Source: an uncultured Verrucomicrobiales bacterium (lineage in GTDB: Bacteria; Verrucomicrobiota; Verrucomicrobiia; Verrucomicrobiales; Akkermansiaceae). Taken from it: a stretch of 50,906 nucleotides of DNA. The stretch spans positions 1-50,906 of the forward strand of contig CALFTQ010000100.1 in NCBI GenBank assembly GCA_937916135.1. Direction: 5' to 3'. Below, in pieces: positions 8,316 through 16,394 of the stretch. The position numbers and the translations under genes are program-made. The number at the start of each line of letters is the position of its first letter. Position 1 is the first letter of the stretch. The notes beneath the pieces are model-generated. The model ran no database searches and had not been told where the DNA came from. It worked only from the letters and a program-made list of their open reading frames with translations.

Positions 8316-8906
8316 ATCAGCTCCAACGTCCGCGCCACCGGCGCGGATATCGTCACCGCAAAGCGGTGATATCGTCCTGCCGCAGGCAGGATATCGTCCA
8401 GCCCCCCCGGGCTGGATATCGTTTACCCCACCATGCCGGAGCGACTAAACGCCGCGGCGGCGAGAACTTTTACCAAGCCCCGCTAGGGGCGATACTTTCC
8501 GTAGCCCAAGGCGTGAGCCTTGGGAAAGCGAAAAATAACACACCTGAACCCCGCCGGCTGGCGGGGTGGCAGGCTTGCTGGCGCCCCATGCAAAATAATG
8601 GGTCCCGAGTGCTTTTCATTACCGTTTTGTAATAGTTGAGAGAAAAATCATGAGCAAAAAGAGAGGCGCGGCGTAATGTTGATGGGCAAGAAGAGTGGTG
8701 GCGGGGTGGAAGGGAGGGCGCGCGGAGGGTAGCGGGGGCGGGAGTAGCCCCCGGAGCGTGGCGGCGGCAATCGCTGGGCTCGCCACGCCGGAGCGACCAA
8801 GGGTCGCGGCGGCGGGTCGCGGCGGCAAAGCAAGCGCGCGGCCAGAGGCCGCGCGGGAATGTTATACCTCGCACTTCGGACTTCGCACCTCGTACTTTAT
8901 AAGCGA
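8316..8906. repeat. Repeat-rich gene-free stretch
   Basis: No credible gene. It contains the GATATCGTC hairpin array (8330-8422), two minus-orientation copies of the GGTCGCTCCGGCGTGGC element (about 8447-8470 and 8781-8818), and further short hairpins such as AGCCCCGCTAGGGGC near 8477 and CCCAAGGCGTGAGCCTTGGG near 8503. From about 8690 the sequence is low-complexity GC-rich. Confidence 0.7.
8330..8422 (+). repeat. GATATCGTC hairpin array A
   Basis: Four hairpins of different sequence (stems CGCGCC/GGCGCG, ACCGC/GCGGT, CTGCC/GGCAG, CAGCCC/GGGCTG), each followed by the constant motif GATATCGTC, the last one as GATATCGTT. The stems differ but always pair, so structure rather than sequence is conserved. 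It lies just 3' of the RelA/SpoT-type gene. Confidence 0.85.
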
Positions 8907-10066
8907 TTACTTCTTCATCTGCAGCCCGCCGGCGAGGAGGCCGGCGCCGATGATGCTGGCGAGGGAGCCGGCTATGATGAACCCAATCCCCACCTTCGAG
9001 CTCTCCCCGGCCAGGCGCACGCGTGATGGCTCAGTAGGCAGGTAGACCACCTCCAGCTGGTGCCCGGCGGGGTAATTCGCATCCGGGCTGCCGGTGGAGG
9101 ATTCGAACTCATGCACCACCCCGGCGGCATCGGTGAAGCGCAGGAGGGGGAAATACGTCCAGCTGCCGGAGGGTTCCTGCTCACGCACGGTGATGCGAAG
9201 CCCCGAATTGTGATGGCGGCGGGAATGGTGCGAATGGCGGGAACTGTGGGATGACGAGGGCTCCACATAATGCGCGCGCACCCCCTGCACCGTGGCGGTG
9301 GTGCGCCCCCCTTCGTGCACAAAGCGGGCCTCCTGCCGGTGAAATACCACCCCCAGCGAGACAAAGACCAGCCCCGGCACCAGGAACAGCGCCCCCATGG
9401 CAATCATCACCGTGCGATTCATGGACTGCGGACGGGGATTCCCCCAGGAATCCGTCTCGGTGGGCAGCCCGGCCAGCGTGGGCGGCTGGGCGGCGGGTGG
9501 CGGCACCGCCGCCGCGGGGGCAGCAGCCACCTGTTCGGCCACCAGGGCGGCCACGGTGTCCACCTCCGGCACATCGATGAAGCCCACAGGCCGAGGCCCC
9601 CAGTGAATGCGCGCGCCTATCTGCCAGCGCTGCTCATAGGCAAACACGATATCGCCATAGCCGCCATCGTGCCGCAGGATTTCGCGCACCGGGTCCGGGC
9701 ACAGGGGATACGCCACCACGCGCTCGCAGCCCAGCAGGTCCGGCTCCAGCACCAACACCCGGCGGTCGGTGAGCAGATAAAGCGTCCGCTCCCGCCGACG
9801 ACGCAGCCGGCGGGGCGAAACCAGCAGGAAACCGACCAGCAGCCAGAACGGCAGCTGTATCACCGCCACCAGGCCCCCGGCAGCTGCCACAGCATATAGC
9901 CCAGCCCCGCCACCAGCGCCACCCCGGGCACCAGCCGCGAAAGCACCTCCACCAGCGGCAGCTGCACCCGCGGGCGCGTCAGCAGCAGCACACGCTCCCC
10001 CGGCAGCAGCGCCGCCGAGCACCGCGCCGCCTCCTGCTCACTCAGATTCCATTCATCCCGCAGCAT
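8907..10066 (-). CDS. Membrane protein with PH-like and DUF3592 parts, interrupted by a frameshift
   Basis: Read from the ATG at 10066, the frame gives a soluble start and a hydrophobic hairpin (LVPGVALVAGLGYMLWQLPG) and then stops near 9860. The downstream frame, open from about 9900 to 8907, continues with a second hydrophobic segment (QLPFWLLVGFLLV), a PH-like stretch (LYLLTDRRVLVLEPDLL), a linker rich in Ala/Pro, another membrane segment, a DUF3592-like domain with a Ser/His-rich loop, and a last membrane segment near the C-terminus. The two parts fit one family end to end, joined by a -1 shift at a run of five G (minus strand, 9878-9874). The gene is therefore frameshifted, phase-variable, or affected by a sequencing error. 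Function unknown; inner-membrane location is inferred. Confidence 0.65.
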
Positions 10067-10127
10067 CCCCCCGCGCAGCAGTTACATCCTAAATCAAAAA
10101 TCCTACATTCAACATCCGAAATCCGTC

Positions 10128-10153
10128 GATTTTAGAAGCAAGCTTCTAAAATC
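10128..10153 (-). terminator. Hairpin at the 3' end of the alcohol dehydrogenase gene
   Basis: A 12-bp perfect stem, GATTTTAGAAGC and GCTTCTAAAATC, with a loop of AA. It spans the stop codon. There is a T-run within the stem arm rather than after it, so termination is plausible but not certain. Confidence 0.5.
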
Positions 10154-11301
10154 TGGCGGATTTCGCCGGTCGTCAGGTCGGGTTTGTAGCCGCCGCGCAG
10201 GAGGAAGGTGCCTTCGGCAATGCCATCGAGCATATCGGGGGTGGCTCCCAGCTCGCGGAGCGAGAGCACCAGGCCGATTTCCTGCATCCAGGCCTTCATG
10301 GCCTCCAGACCGGCCTGGGCCACCTCCTCATCCGACTTGCCGGCGGGGTCGATACCCCACACCACGCGGGCATAGCGTACAAACTTCGGCAGGCCATAGG
10401 GCAGGATGTGGCGGAAATACGGCAGCGTGACCGCCGCCAGGGTCATGCCATGCGTCGCATCCGTAAACGCGCCCACCGACTGCCCCATCATGTGCACCAT
10501 CCAGTCGGTCGTCTTGCCCTTCGCAATGAGGGTATTCAGCGCCCAGGTCGCCGTCCACATGATATTGCTGCGGGCTTCGTAATCCTGCGGATTCGCGGCG
10601 GCAATGCGGCTGCTGTGCACCAGCGAGCGCATGAGCCCCTCTGCAATGTAATCGCTCGTGTTATCATCCGTACCGGAAAGGTACTGCTCCAGAATATGCG
10701 ACATCACATCGAAACATCCTGCCACCATCTGATAGCGCGGCAGCGTGAGCGTGAGCACCGGGTCCAGAATCGAGAAACGCGGGAACACCGCATCCCCGAA
10801 CACGCGGCCAATCTTGCGCTTCACCGCGTGATTCGTGATGACCGAGCCGCCGTTCATCTCGCTGCCCGTGCCCGCCATGGTCAGCACGCAACCCACCGGA
10901 ATGATGGCATTATCCACCGGCTCCATGCGCACATAGTATTTCTCCCACGGATCCGCATCGCAATACGCCGCCACGGAAACACCCTTGGCATAATCGCACA
11001 CCGAGCCACCGCCCACCGCCAGGATGAGGTCCACCTTGTTCTCCCGCGCCAGCCGGGCGCCCTCGCGCAGCTTCTCCACCGTCGGGTTCGGCATCACCCC
11101 CGGGTCCTCCACCACCGTCTTACCCGCCGCCCGCAGAATCTCCATCACCCTGTCGTACAGCCCGCTCTTCTTGATAGACGCCTTGCCATACGAAAGCATC
11201 ACCACCGGCCCGAAGCCCGCCAGCTCCCCGGCCAGCTTCCCCAAAGCCTCCTCACCAAAATGCAACCGCGTCGGATTCGAATATGTAAATGTACCTTTCA
11301 T
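10132..11301 (-). CDS. Iron-containing alcohol dehydrogenase (BdhA/YqhD type)
   Basis: NAD(P)H-dependent reduction of aldehydes to alcohols, typical of fermentative redox balancing. The 389-residue protein opens with the family-like FTYSNPTRLHFGEEAL, has the dinucleotide-binding AVGGGSVCDYAKG segment near residue 100, an AGTGSEMNGGSVIT segment, and metal-ligand His residues in the SHILEQYLSG and DATHGMTLAAVTLPYF regions. It resembles the YqhD/butanol dehydrogenase branch rather than AdhE-like enzymes. The start at 11301 is chosen over 11340 because the upstream 13 codons are not family-like and the promoter lies 10 nt upstream of the 11301 ATG. Monocistronic. Confidence 0.9.
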   Translation of the reverse strand: MKGTFTYSNPTRLHFGEEALGKLAGELAGFGPVVMLSYGKASIKKSGLYDRVMEILRAAGKTVVEDPGVMPNPTVEKLREGARLARENKVDLILAVGGGSVCDYAKGVSVAAYCDADPWEKYYVRMEPVDNAIIPVGCVLTMAGTGSEMNGGSVITNHAVKRKIGRVFGDAVFPRFSILDPVLTLTLPRYQMVAGCFDVMSHILEQYLSGTDDNTSDYIAEGLMRSLVHSSRIAAANPQDYEARSNIMWTATWALNTLIAKGKTTDWMVHMMGQSVGAFTDATHGMTLAAVTLPYFRHILPYGLPKFVRYARVVWGIDPAGKSDEEVAQAGLEAMKAWMQEIGLVLSLRELGATPDMLDGIAEGTFLLRGGYKPDLTTGEIRQILEACF

Positions 11302-11311
11302 GATGCTGCTT

Positions 11312-11340
11312 ATTCTATACCCTCCGTCCGCGCACGACAA
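11312..11340 (-). promoter_or_regulatory. Promoter of the alcohol dehydrogenase gene
   Basis: Minus strand TTGTCG (11340-11335), 17-bp spacer, TAGAAT (11317-11312). The ATG at 11301 lies 10 nt after the -10 box, so the 5' leader is only a few bases. Confidence 0.6.
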
Positions 11341-11479
11341 GCAAATTTAGATTATACGCCTCGCGAGCGGATATATTCTTCATATTACCCTGTAAAGCGA
11401 GCATCATGCGGACCGCTGCATCAAAATCACACGCAGGGAAAGAATTTAGACAAGCAGAACACGTAATCACTCATTTTGC

Positions 11480-11508
11480 TTGTCATTATCTAAAAAAATG
11501 TGTATTCT
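11480..11508 (+). promoter_or_regulatory. Promoter of the hamA-hamB-like pair
   Basis: TTGTCA (11480-11485), 17-bp spacer, TATTCT (11503-11508); ATG 20 bp downstream. Confidence 0.55.
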
Positions 11509-11528
11509 GAATATAGGGCTGACGTGAT

Positions 11529-12275
11529 ATGCTGATAGTCGAAGTCAAAGACGTTAGACATGAGATAAATACAGGTAAGCTATTCCAAATAGCTTATGGT
11601 CTACTTGTACATATAGGAAAAGACGATATTGAATCCAAAGCCAATGAAATGATGGAAACCATCATTGATGAAAGCTGGATTTCCAATTTAAAAATCGTAC
11701 AGCGAACGTCTTATTGGGAAAGAGCAAAACCCACCATAACATGGCTCGTTAATGATGTATTTTCTCTTTCAAACTCCGAAGTAACTTCTGATTTCGGGCA
11801 ATATCTAATATCCATGACCGCTCAGGAAGTTCTCGAAAAAAATCTAAATCACTCTCATATTCCACTCGCGGAATTATGGAAGGAGAAAAAATCCAATAAT
11901 CCTGGCTTTGATTTCCATACCCTAAGCCCCGAGCAAAGAATCGTATTTGGTGAAGCAAAGTATAGCGCTCACGGCACCTCTCACTATTTTGCTCTATCTC
12001 AAATAAAAGATTTCATCAAAAAGACAGATGAATATAATAAGCACACGAAAGAACTTTCTGACTTAGTTCACTTTACATCTGAAGAAATTGCAAAGAAAGT
12101 ACTACAAGACGAATACGGCATTGCCGCAGCTTTTTCCATTGTAAACGAAGACCCACAGACTGCATTAAAAAAAGCTCTATCCTCAAAACCAGTCCAAAAT
12201 CTAGATATACCCGTTGAATTATATTTAATTGGAATTAAATTGTATGATAGTAAAGAAGAACAGGGCTCCGATTGA
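11529..12275 (+). CDS. HamA-like (DUF1837) nuclease of a Hachiman-type defence system
   Basis: A 248-residue protein whose C-terminal half carries a PD-(D/E)xK pattern: Asp128 in NPGFDFHTL and Glu142-x-Lys144 in FGEAKYS, as in HamA/DUF1837 proteins. In known Hachiman systems HamA is the DNase effector held in check by the HamB helicase. The gene is AT-rich (clearly below its flanks), indicating transfer. Its 3' end overlaps the helicase gene by about 32 bp, implying coupled translation. The pair also resembles AbpA/AbpB of E. coli. Function is inferred from motif and neighbour, not shown. Confidence 0.75.
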   Translation: MLIVEVKDVRHEINTGKLFQIAYGLLVHIGKDDIESKANEMMETIIDESWISNLKIVQRTSYWERAKPTITWLVNDVFSLSNSEVTSDFGQYLISMTAQEVLEKNLNHSHIPLAELWKEKKSNNPGFDFHTLSPEQRIVFGEAKYSAHGTSHYFALSQIKDFIKKTDEYNKHTKELSDLVHFTSEEIAKKVLQDEYGIAAAFSIVNEDPQTALKKALSSKPVQNLDIPVELYLIGIKLYDSKEEQGSD

Positions 12276-14571
12276 GGTAGAAAACCTCCTCATATCTATA
12301 CTGGAAAAGATCCATACAATTGGGCCCACAAGTGCCGATGATTTTGAAACTTTAAGCTATATAAAAAAGTTTCACAGCACAATTTTCGAAAAACACGAAT
12401 CTAAGCTCATGTACCTTCTAGGTTTGTTTTACAAAACGGACAAACCTAAAAACATGATAGAATGCGTATACAGTATACTTCACGAATCTATCAAGGAGCG
12501 TGTTGGTCATGATTTCACACCGGTTCAGGCAAAAACATTCCTCGGCATTCAAAGTAATCATGTATATACATTTTCCGCACCAACTAGCACGGGCAAGTCA
12601 TATTTGTTCAGAAAAATTGTCCAAAATGCAGAAAGAGATGTAGTGATTGTACTCCCCTCACGTGCTCTCATAGCTGAATATATTTACAACATTCGGCACC
12701 AAGTTGATAATGAGGTACTTGTCTTACAACACATCGAGGATATAAATCGAAAAAACTCCAAGAGAAGAATCTATATTGTAACACCTGAACGGGGCGAGTG
12801 TCTTTTTGAAATTGCCCCTCAACTGAACATAGGCTTATTGTTATTTGATGAAGCTCAACTTATAGAAGACGACCTCCGAGGGCTCAAGTTCGATGCCTTT
12901 GTTCATAAATGCCGATTATTAATTAAGAATGCAAAAATCATTTTCGCGCATCCCTTTGTAAAGAATCCAGAGGCTCAACTTGAAAGACATATAATTACAC
13001 ACGAATGTGGTTCAGATACATTCACACAGCTGAACGTCGGAAAAATCCATATTTTTAGAAAAGATGATGCCTTCATTGCATTCAGTCCATACTCAAACCC
13101 AACTCTGATGTTCCAAGTGAATGATGTCATTGGAGAGGTACTAAACAGAAAAGGCTCAGTCTTAATATACGTATCAAAGGCAAAGTTATACAGCAATAAA
13201 CTTGAAGAAGAGTTTCATCCATACATAGAATTCTGCGACCAGATAATGGATGAAAAAGCCATTGGTCTCATAGAACAACTACACAACTATATAGGAGATA
13301 CGGGTAGAGGGAGAAAAAAATCTCGGATTATTGAATGGATGAAACGTGGCATCGTGCTGCATCATGGCTCCATGCCTCTAAAAATGAGGCTTCTTATTGA
13401 ACAGTTTGTAAATGCAGGATTCGCCAGAATTTGCTTTGCAACGTCCACATTAATTCAAGGAATAAACATGCCATTCGACGTCGTTTGGATTGATAACTTT
13501 ATGTTTCGCGGTTCAGAATCAAAAAAAATATTAGATTTAAAAAATCTAATTGGCAGGGCTGGCAGGACGACCTCAACAATAAATAATTTTGATTTTGGTT
13601 ATGTTATTATAAATTACAAAAGCAAGAAGAATTACATTGATCGCATAATGAGGGATACATATCTGTCCTCTGAATCAAAACTCTACAAAAATTTAAACAA
13701 TATACCAGAAGATGAGAAAGATATTGTAGAAGGCATACAAAATGACGAATACGACATATCCTTACGCATTACAGAAACACAAAAAAAGCGGATTCTAGAT
13801 TCTTCTGTATTTAAGGATGTCAAATGCATACTAGACCATTTTTTTATCGAAAACAGAATCATTAAAACCGATGAGTATTACAAATTAAGCAATTCTACTA
13901 GAACACAGCTTAAGAACTCTTTTAAAAATCTCTATACCGTCCATCTACGACGGGACTCATTAACCTTATCGGAACAAAAAGTTCTAAGCACCTCAATACC
14001 TATAATTTTATGGAGAATACAAGGTAAATCATTTAGAGAAATACTATCCTTGCGCATGGGATATATATTGCAAAACGATGAACGTGCAAAAATACGAAAG
14101 AAAGCAAAAGCCGGACAAATAACAGCCGAAGAAGAAGCTATTCTGCTATCAAAATTAGAGCTTAGGAACTCATATGCGGCTGACGAGCTACCCAATGCGC
14201 AACTTAGAAGCCGCCTCTTATTCAAAAAGAATGCGAAGTCAAACGATTTCGACTACGACTTGCTTATATATGATACATACGACTACCTCGACAAGGTAAT
14301 TGGCAACTCTATCTCTGACCCTATATGCGCAGTTCTTCAATTATATTACAATCACACGCAAGATGAAAGATCCATAACTATGATGAACCTAATCCGTTAT
14401 GGGACGTCGGATGAAACTGAAATATGGCTACTCAAATACGGTTTTAGCATGGACGATATGGAATGGCTTGTACCTTGCATCGAATCAATTAATGAAGAAT
14501 GTATAGTATTTAACTCTAAAATAGATAACTTAGACGACACACAGAAAGAATCCATCTCTCGCTACATATAA
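12244..14571 (+). CDS. HamB-like superfamily 2 helicase of a Hachiman-type defence system
   Basis: A 775-residue SF2 helicase: motif I APTSTGKSYL (112-121), motif II DEAQ (202-205), and in the second RecA domain HHGSMPLKMR, FATSTLIQGINMP (398-410) and the motif VI segment IGRAGRTT (436-443). The Ski2/HamB style of motif II and the upstream DUF1837-type nuclease point to Hachiman. The ATG at 12244 is preferred; a TTG at 12229 is also in frame. Strongly AT-rich with many AAA/ATA codons, unlike the flanking GC-rich genes. It ends 5 bp before the convergent dgt gene and has no visible terminator. Confidence 0.8.
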   Translation: MIVKKNRAPIEVENLLISILEKIHTIGPTSADDFETLSYIKKFHSTIFEKHESKLMYLLGLFYKTDKPKNMIECVYSILHESIKERVGHDFTPVQAKTFLGIQSNHVYTFSAPTSTGKSYLFRKIVQNAERDVVIVLPSRALIAEYIYNIRHQVDNEVLVLQHIEDINRKNSKRRIYIVTPERGECLFEIAPQLNIGLLLFDEAQLIEDDLRGLKFDAFVHKCRLLIKNAKIIFAHPFVKNPEAQLERHIITHECGSDTFTQLNVGKIHIFRKDDAFIAFSPYSNPTLMFQVNDVIGEVLNRKGSVLIYVSKAKLYSNKLEEEFHPYIEFCDQIMDEKAIGLIEQLHNYIGDTGRGRKKSRIIEWMKRGIVLHHGSMPLKMRLLIEQFVNAGFARICFATSTLIQGINMPFDVVWIDNFMFRGSESKKILDLKNLIGRAGRTTSTINNFDFGYVIINYKSKKNYIDRIMRDTYLSSESKLYKNLNNIPEDEKDIVEGIQNDEYDISLRITETQKKRILDSSVFKDVKCILDHFFIENRIIKTDEYYKLSNSTRTQLKNSFKNLYTVHLRRDSLTLSEQKVLSTSIPIILWRIQGKSFREILSLRMGYILQNDERAKIRKKAKAGQITAEEEAILLSKLELRNSYAADELPNAQLRSRLLFKKNAKSNDFDYDLLIYDTYDYLDKVIGNSISDPICAVLQLYYNHTQDERSITMMNLIRYGTSDETEIWLLKYGFSMDDMEWLVPCIESINEECIVFNSKIDNLDDTQKESISRYI

Positions 14572-14576
14572 AGCCA

Positions 14577-15845
14577 TCACACCATCGGAGCGCAGCCGAA
14601 AAGGTCGGTGTAGGTTTTGAGGGCGTAGGAGTCGGTCATGCCGGACACGTAGTCGATGACGTGGGCAAAGCGGTAGCCGGGGTCATCGAGCCTGGCCTTA
14701 TCCGCATGGAGGATGCAGGCGATTTTCTTTGAAAGCGGGCTCGCGGGATTGTCTACCCATTGCAGGTAGAGCTCCATCAGCTTCTTGATGACGTTGAAGC
14801 CGGTTACCTCTACCCTGATGACGCTTTCGTGGCTGTAAATCTGCTGGACGGAGAACTCGCTCACTTCCTCGTATTCCTGCGCGTAGGGGGAATGCTTCAT
14901 CAGGCTCTTGCGGAAGCTGCCGGACATGATATCATCGTAGTGCTCCTCCAGCGTGCCGGCCACGGCTCTGATACAGCTTCCCACGGCCATGGCGCGGGCA
15001 TAGCGCACAGCGGCTTCCGCATCCATCCGCTTCTTCTCCTCCATAACCTTGTTCTGCGCATCGACGGAGAAATGAGCCAGCTTAAACAACTGCTCCACAG
15101 TCTCCTCGAATGTGATGATTTTAGAGAGGAATGCATCTTCCAGATCCGCTATCAGGTAGCTGATGTCATCCGCCGCTTCCATCAGATACGCCAGGGGATG
15201 ACGCGCCCACACACCCGGCTTCAGCAGGGGCAACCCGCACTTGTCCGCAACCACCTCAAACGCATCCAGCTCCGAGTCATTGATACCGAACTTCTTGTAG
15301 ATAGCCTTATCCACCGTGGCCAGCGTACAGGGATATTTGGTAAACGCCCCCAATGTGGCACAGGTCAGATTCAGCCCGCTATCCTTAATCGGGTCGCAAA
15401 TGCGGGTCAGCAGGCGGAATCCCTGCGCATTGCCCTCGAAAGTGTAGCCCGTCTGCCCCGTCAATTCGCGGACAGCCGATTCAATAGCCGTTTCACCGGA
15501 ATGGCCAAAGGGCGGATTACCGATATCATGCGCCAGACACGCGGTCGATACGATGTCCCCCATTCCCGACAAGAGAGGAATCCGCGCCCCCTCCTTTCTT
15601 TCCACGATATCCTGCAACTCGATGGCCAATCCACGCCCCACATTGGAAACCTCCAGACTATGCGTCAGGCGCGTCCGCACATAATCATTGCGCCCCAGGG
15701 GGAACACCTGCGTCTTATCCTGCAATCGTCGAAAAGCACTCGAATACAGCACTCGCCCATAGTCCTGATTGAACACAGAACGATGCGCCGAAGCCGCACT
15801 CCCCGCCCCCAGTCGCTCAGCAGACAGTAGTTTGTTCCATTCCAT
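14577..15845 (-). CDS. dgt: dGTP triphosphohydrolase (dGTPase)
   Basis: HD-domain phosphohydrolase that splits dGTP into deoxyguanosine and triphosphate. Of 422 residues, the key parts are RTRLTHSLEVSNVGR (57-71) with the first HD-domain His, and CLAHDIGNPPFGHSGE (about 107-122) with the His-Asp pair, preceded by SSAFRRLQDKTQVFPL, which is typical of Dgt. Such enzymes lower dNTP pools; some act against phages, and its place next to a Hachiman-like pair makes a defence role possible, but housekeeping is equally likely. GC content is like the core genome. Its promoter sits 9 nt before the ATG. Confidence 0.92.
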   Translation of the reverse strand: MEWNKLLSAERLGAGSAASAHRSVFNQDYGRVLYSSAFRRLQDKTQVFPLGRNDYVRTRLTHSLEVSNVGRGLAIELQDIVERKEGARIPLLSGMGDIVSTACLAHDIGNPPFGHSGETAIESAVRELTGQTGYTFEGNAQGFRLLTRICDPIKDSGLNLTCATLGAFTKYPCTLATVDKAIYKKFGINDSELDAFEVVADKCGLPLLKPGVWARHPLAYLMEAADDISYLIADLEDAFLSKIITFEETVEQLFKLAHFSVDAQNKVMEEKKRMDAEAAVRYARAMAVGSCIRAVAGTLEEHYDDIMSGSFRKSLMKHSPYAQEYEEVSEFSVQQIYSHESVIRVEVTGFNVIKKLMELYLQWVDNPASPLSKKIACILHADKARLDDPGYRFAHVIDYVSGMTDSYALKTYTDLFGCAPMV

Positions 15846-15854
15846 CGCAGCGCG

Positions 15855-15883
15855 AGTCTAACACAGAGCGCATTCAACTTCAA
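15855..15883 (-). promoter_or_regulatory. Promoter of dgt
   Basis: Minus strand TTGAAG (15883-15878), 17-bp spacer, TAGACT (15860-15855). The ATG is 9 nt after the -10 box, so the transcript would have almost no leader. Confidence 0.6.
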
Positions 15884-15903
15884 GCCATGAATGAAAATAT
15901 GCA

Positions 15904-16210
15904 TTCCTCTGGGGTCTGTTTCAGATTTGCCAGTGTTTATTTCCGATTTGGCTCGATTCAATGAAGTTAAGTCATTGAATGTCAGGCTAGGAATACCTAA
16001 TGTCATAAAAATGCCTTTTTGTAACTTTATAAGCGCTCTAAAATAGCGCTCAGTAGGTCATTTCTGTAACAGATGTAAGCAATTGGTCAAGTATTTGTTC
16101 TCTGTGGGTCACAGAAAATATCTACTTCTTAGACATCCTAACTCTATACCCTCAAGAATGCTCTATTTTACCTATTTTTACCAGCAGATTTGAAACAGGC
16201 CCTTCCTCTG
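15904..16210. mobile_element. MITE-like non-autonomous element with 8-bp target duplication
   Basis: Imperfect terminal inverted repeats GGGTCTGTTTCAGATTTGC (15912-15930) and, read on the minus strand from 16202, GGGCCTGTTTCAAATCTGC (16 of 19 identical). They are flanked directly by the 8-bp direct repeat TTCCTCTG (15904-15911 and 16203-16210). The interior of about 290 bp has no transposase and includes a 9-bp-arm hairpin at 15956-15980. Ends starting with GG and an 8-bp duplication fit an ISL3-like source, but that assignment is a guess. Confidence 0.6.
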
Positions 16211-16295
16211 CATTCGACCTGGCTCATCTTCGCATAAATAAAAAACACTTGGCGAATGCACAAAATTGCAATAATCCATTAACCCGCTTTAGTCG

Positions 16296-16394
16296 TTATG
16301 CAATTAGGCAACCGACTTCACCATTTAACAACGATTTTCTTAGAATATAGTTGTACAAAGCATCTAACTCTTCCTGCGATTTTAATACTCCAAT
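16296..16394 (-). pseudogene. Fragment resembling the C-terminus of a type I restriction specificity subunit (HsdS)
   Basis: A 32-codon minus-strand frame without a start codon encodes SQEELDALYNYILRKSLL followed by NGEVG, which resembles the conserved helix at the end of HsdS target-recognition repeats (typically ...LD.L...IL.KAF.GEL). It begins where the Dam-type methylase gene ends and in a different frame. The likeness is short, so this is a tentative call; it suggests that a type I restriction locus once stood here. Confidence 0.35.

Larger units (their letters stand above)
15846..16381. other. AT-rich gene-free stretch with mobile-element and gene remnants
   Basis: Contains the dgt promoter (15855-15883), a MITE-like element with target duplication (15904-16210) and a minus-strand fragment resembling an HsdS tail (16296-16394). 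Nothing recognisable lies in 16211-16295. Confidence 0.6.

Noticed and set aside
8330..8422. CRISPR array
   Set aside because: Constant parts are only 9 bp and the variable parts are palindromes of 13-16 nt; no cas genes are present.
10408..11466. Plus-strand frame opposite the alcohol dehydrogenase gene
   Set aside because: Arg/His-rich shadow sequence; the dehydrogenase on the other strand has all family motifs.
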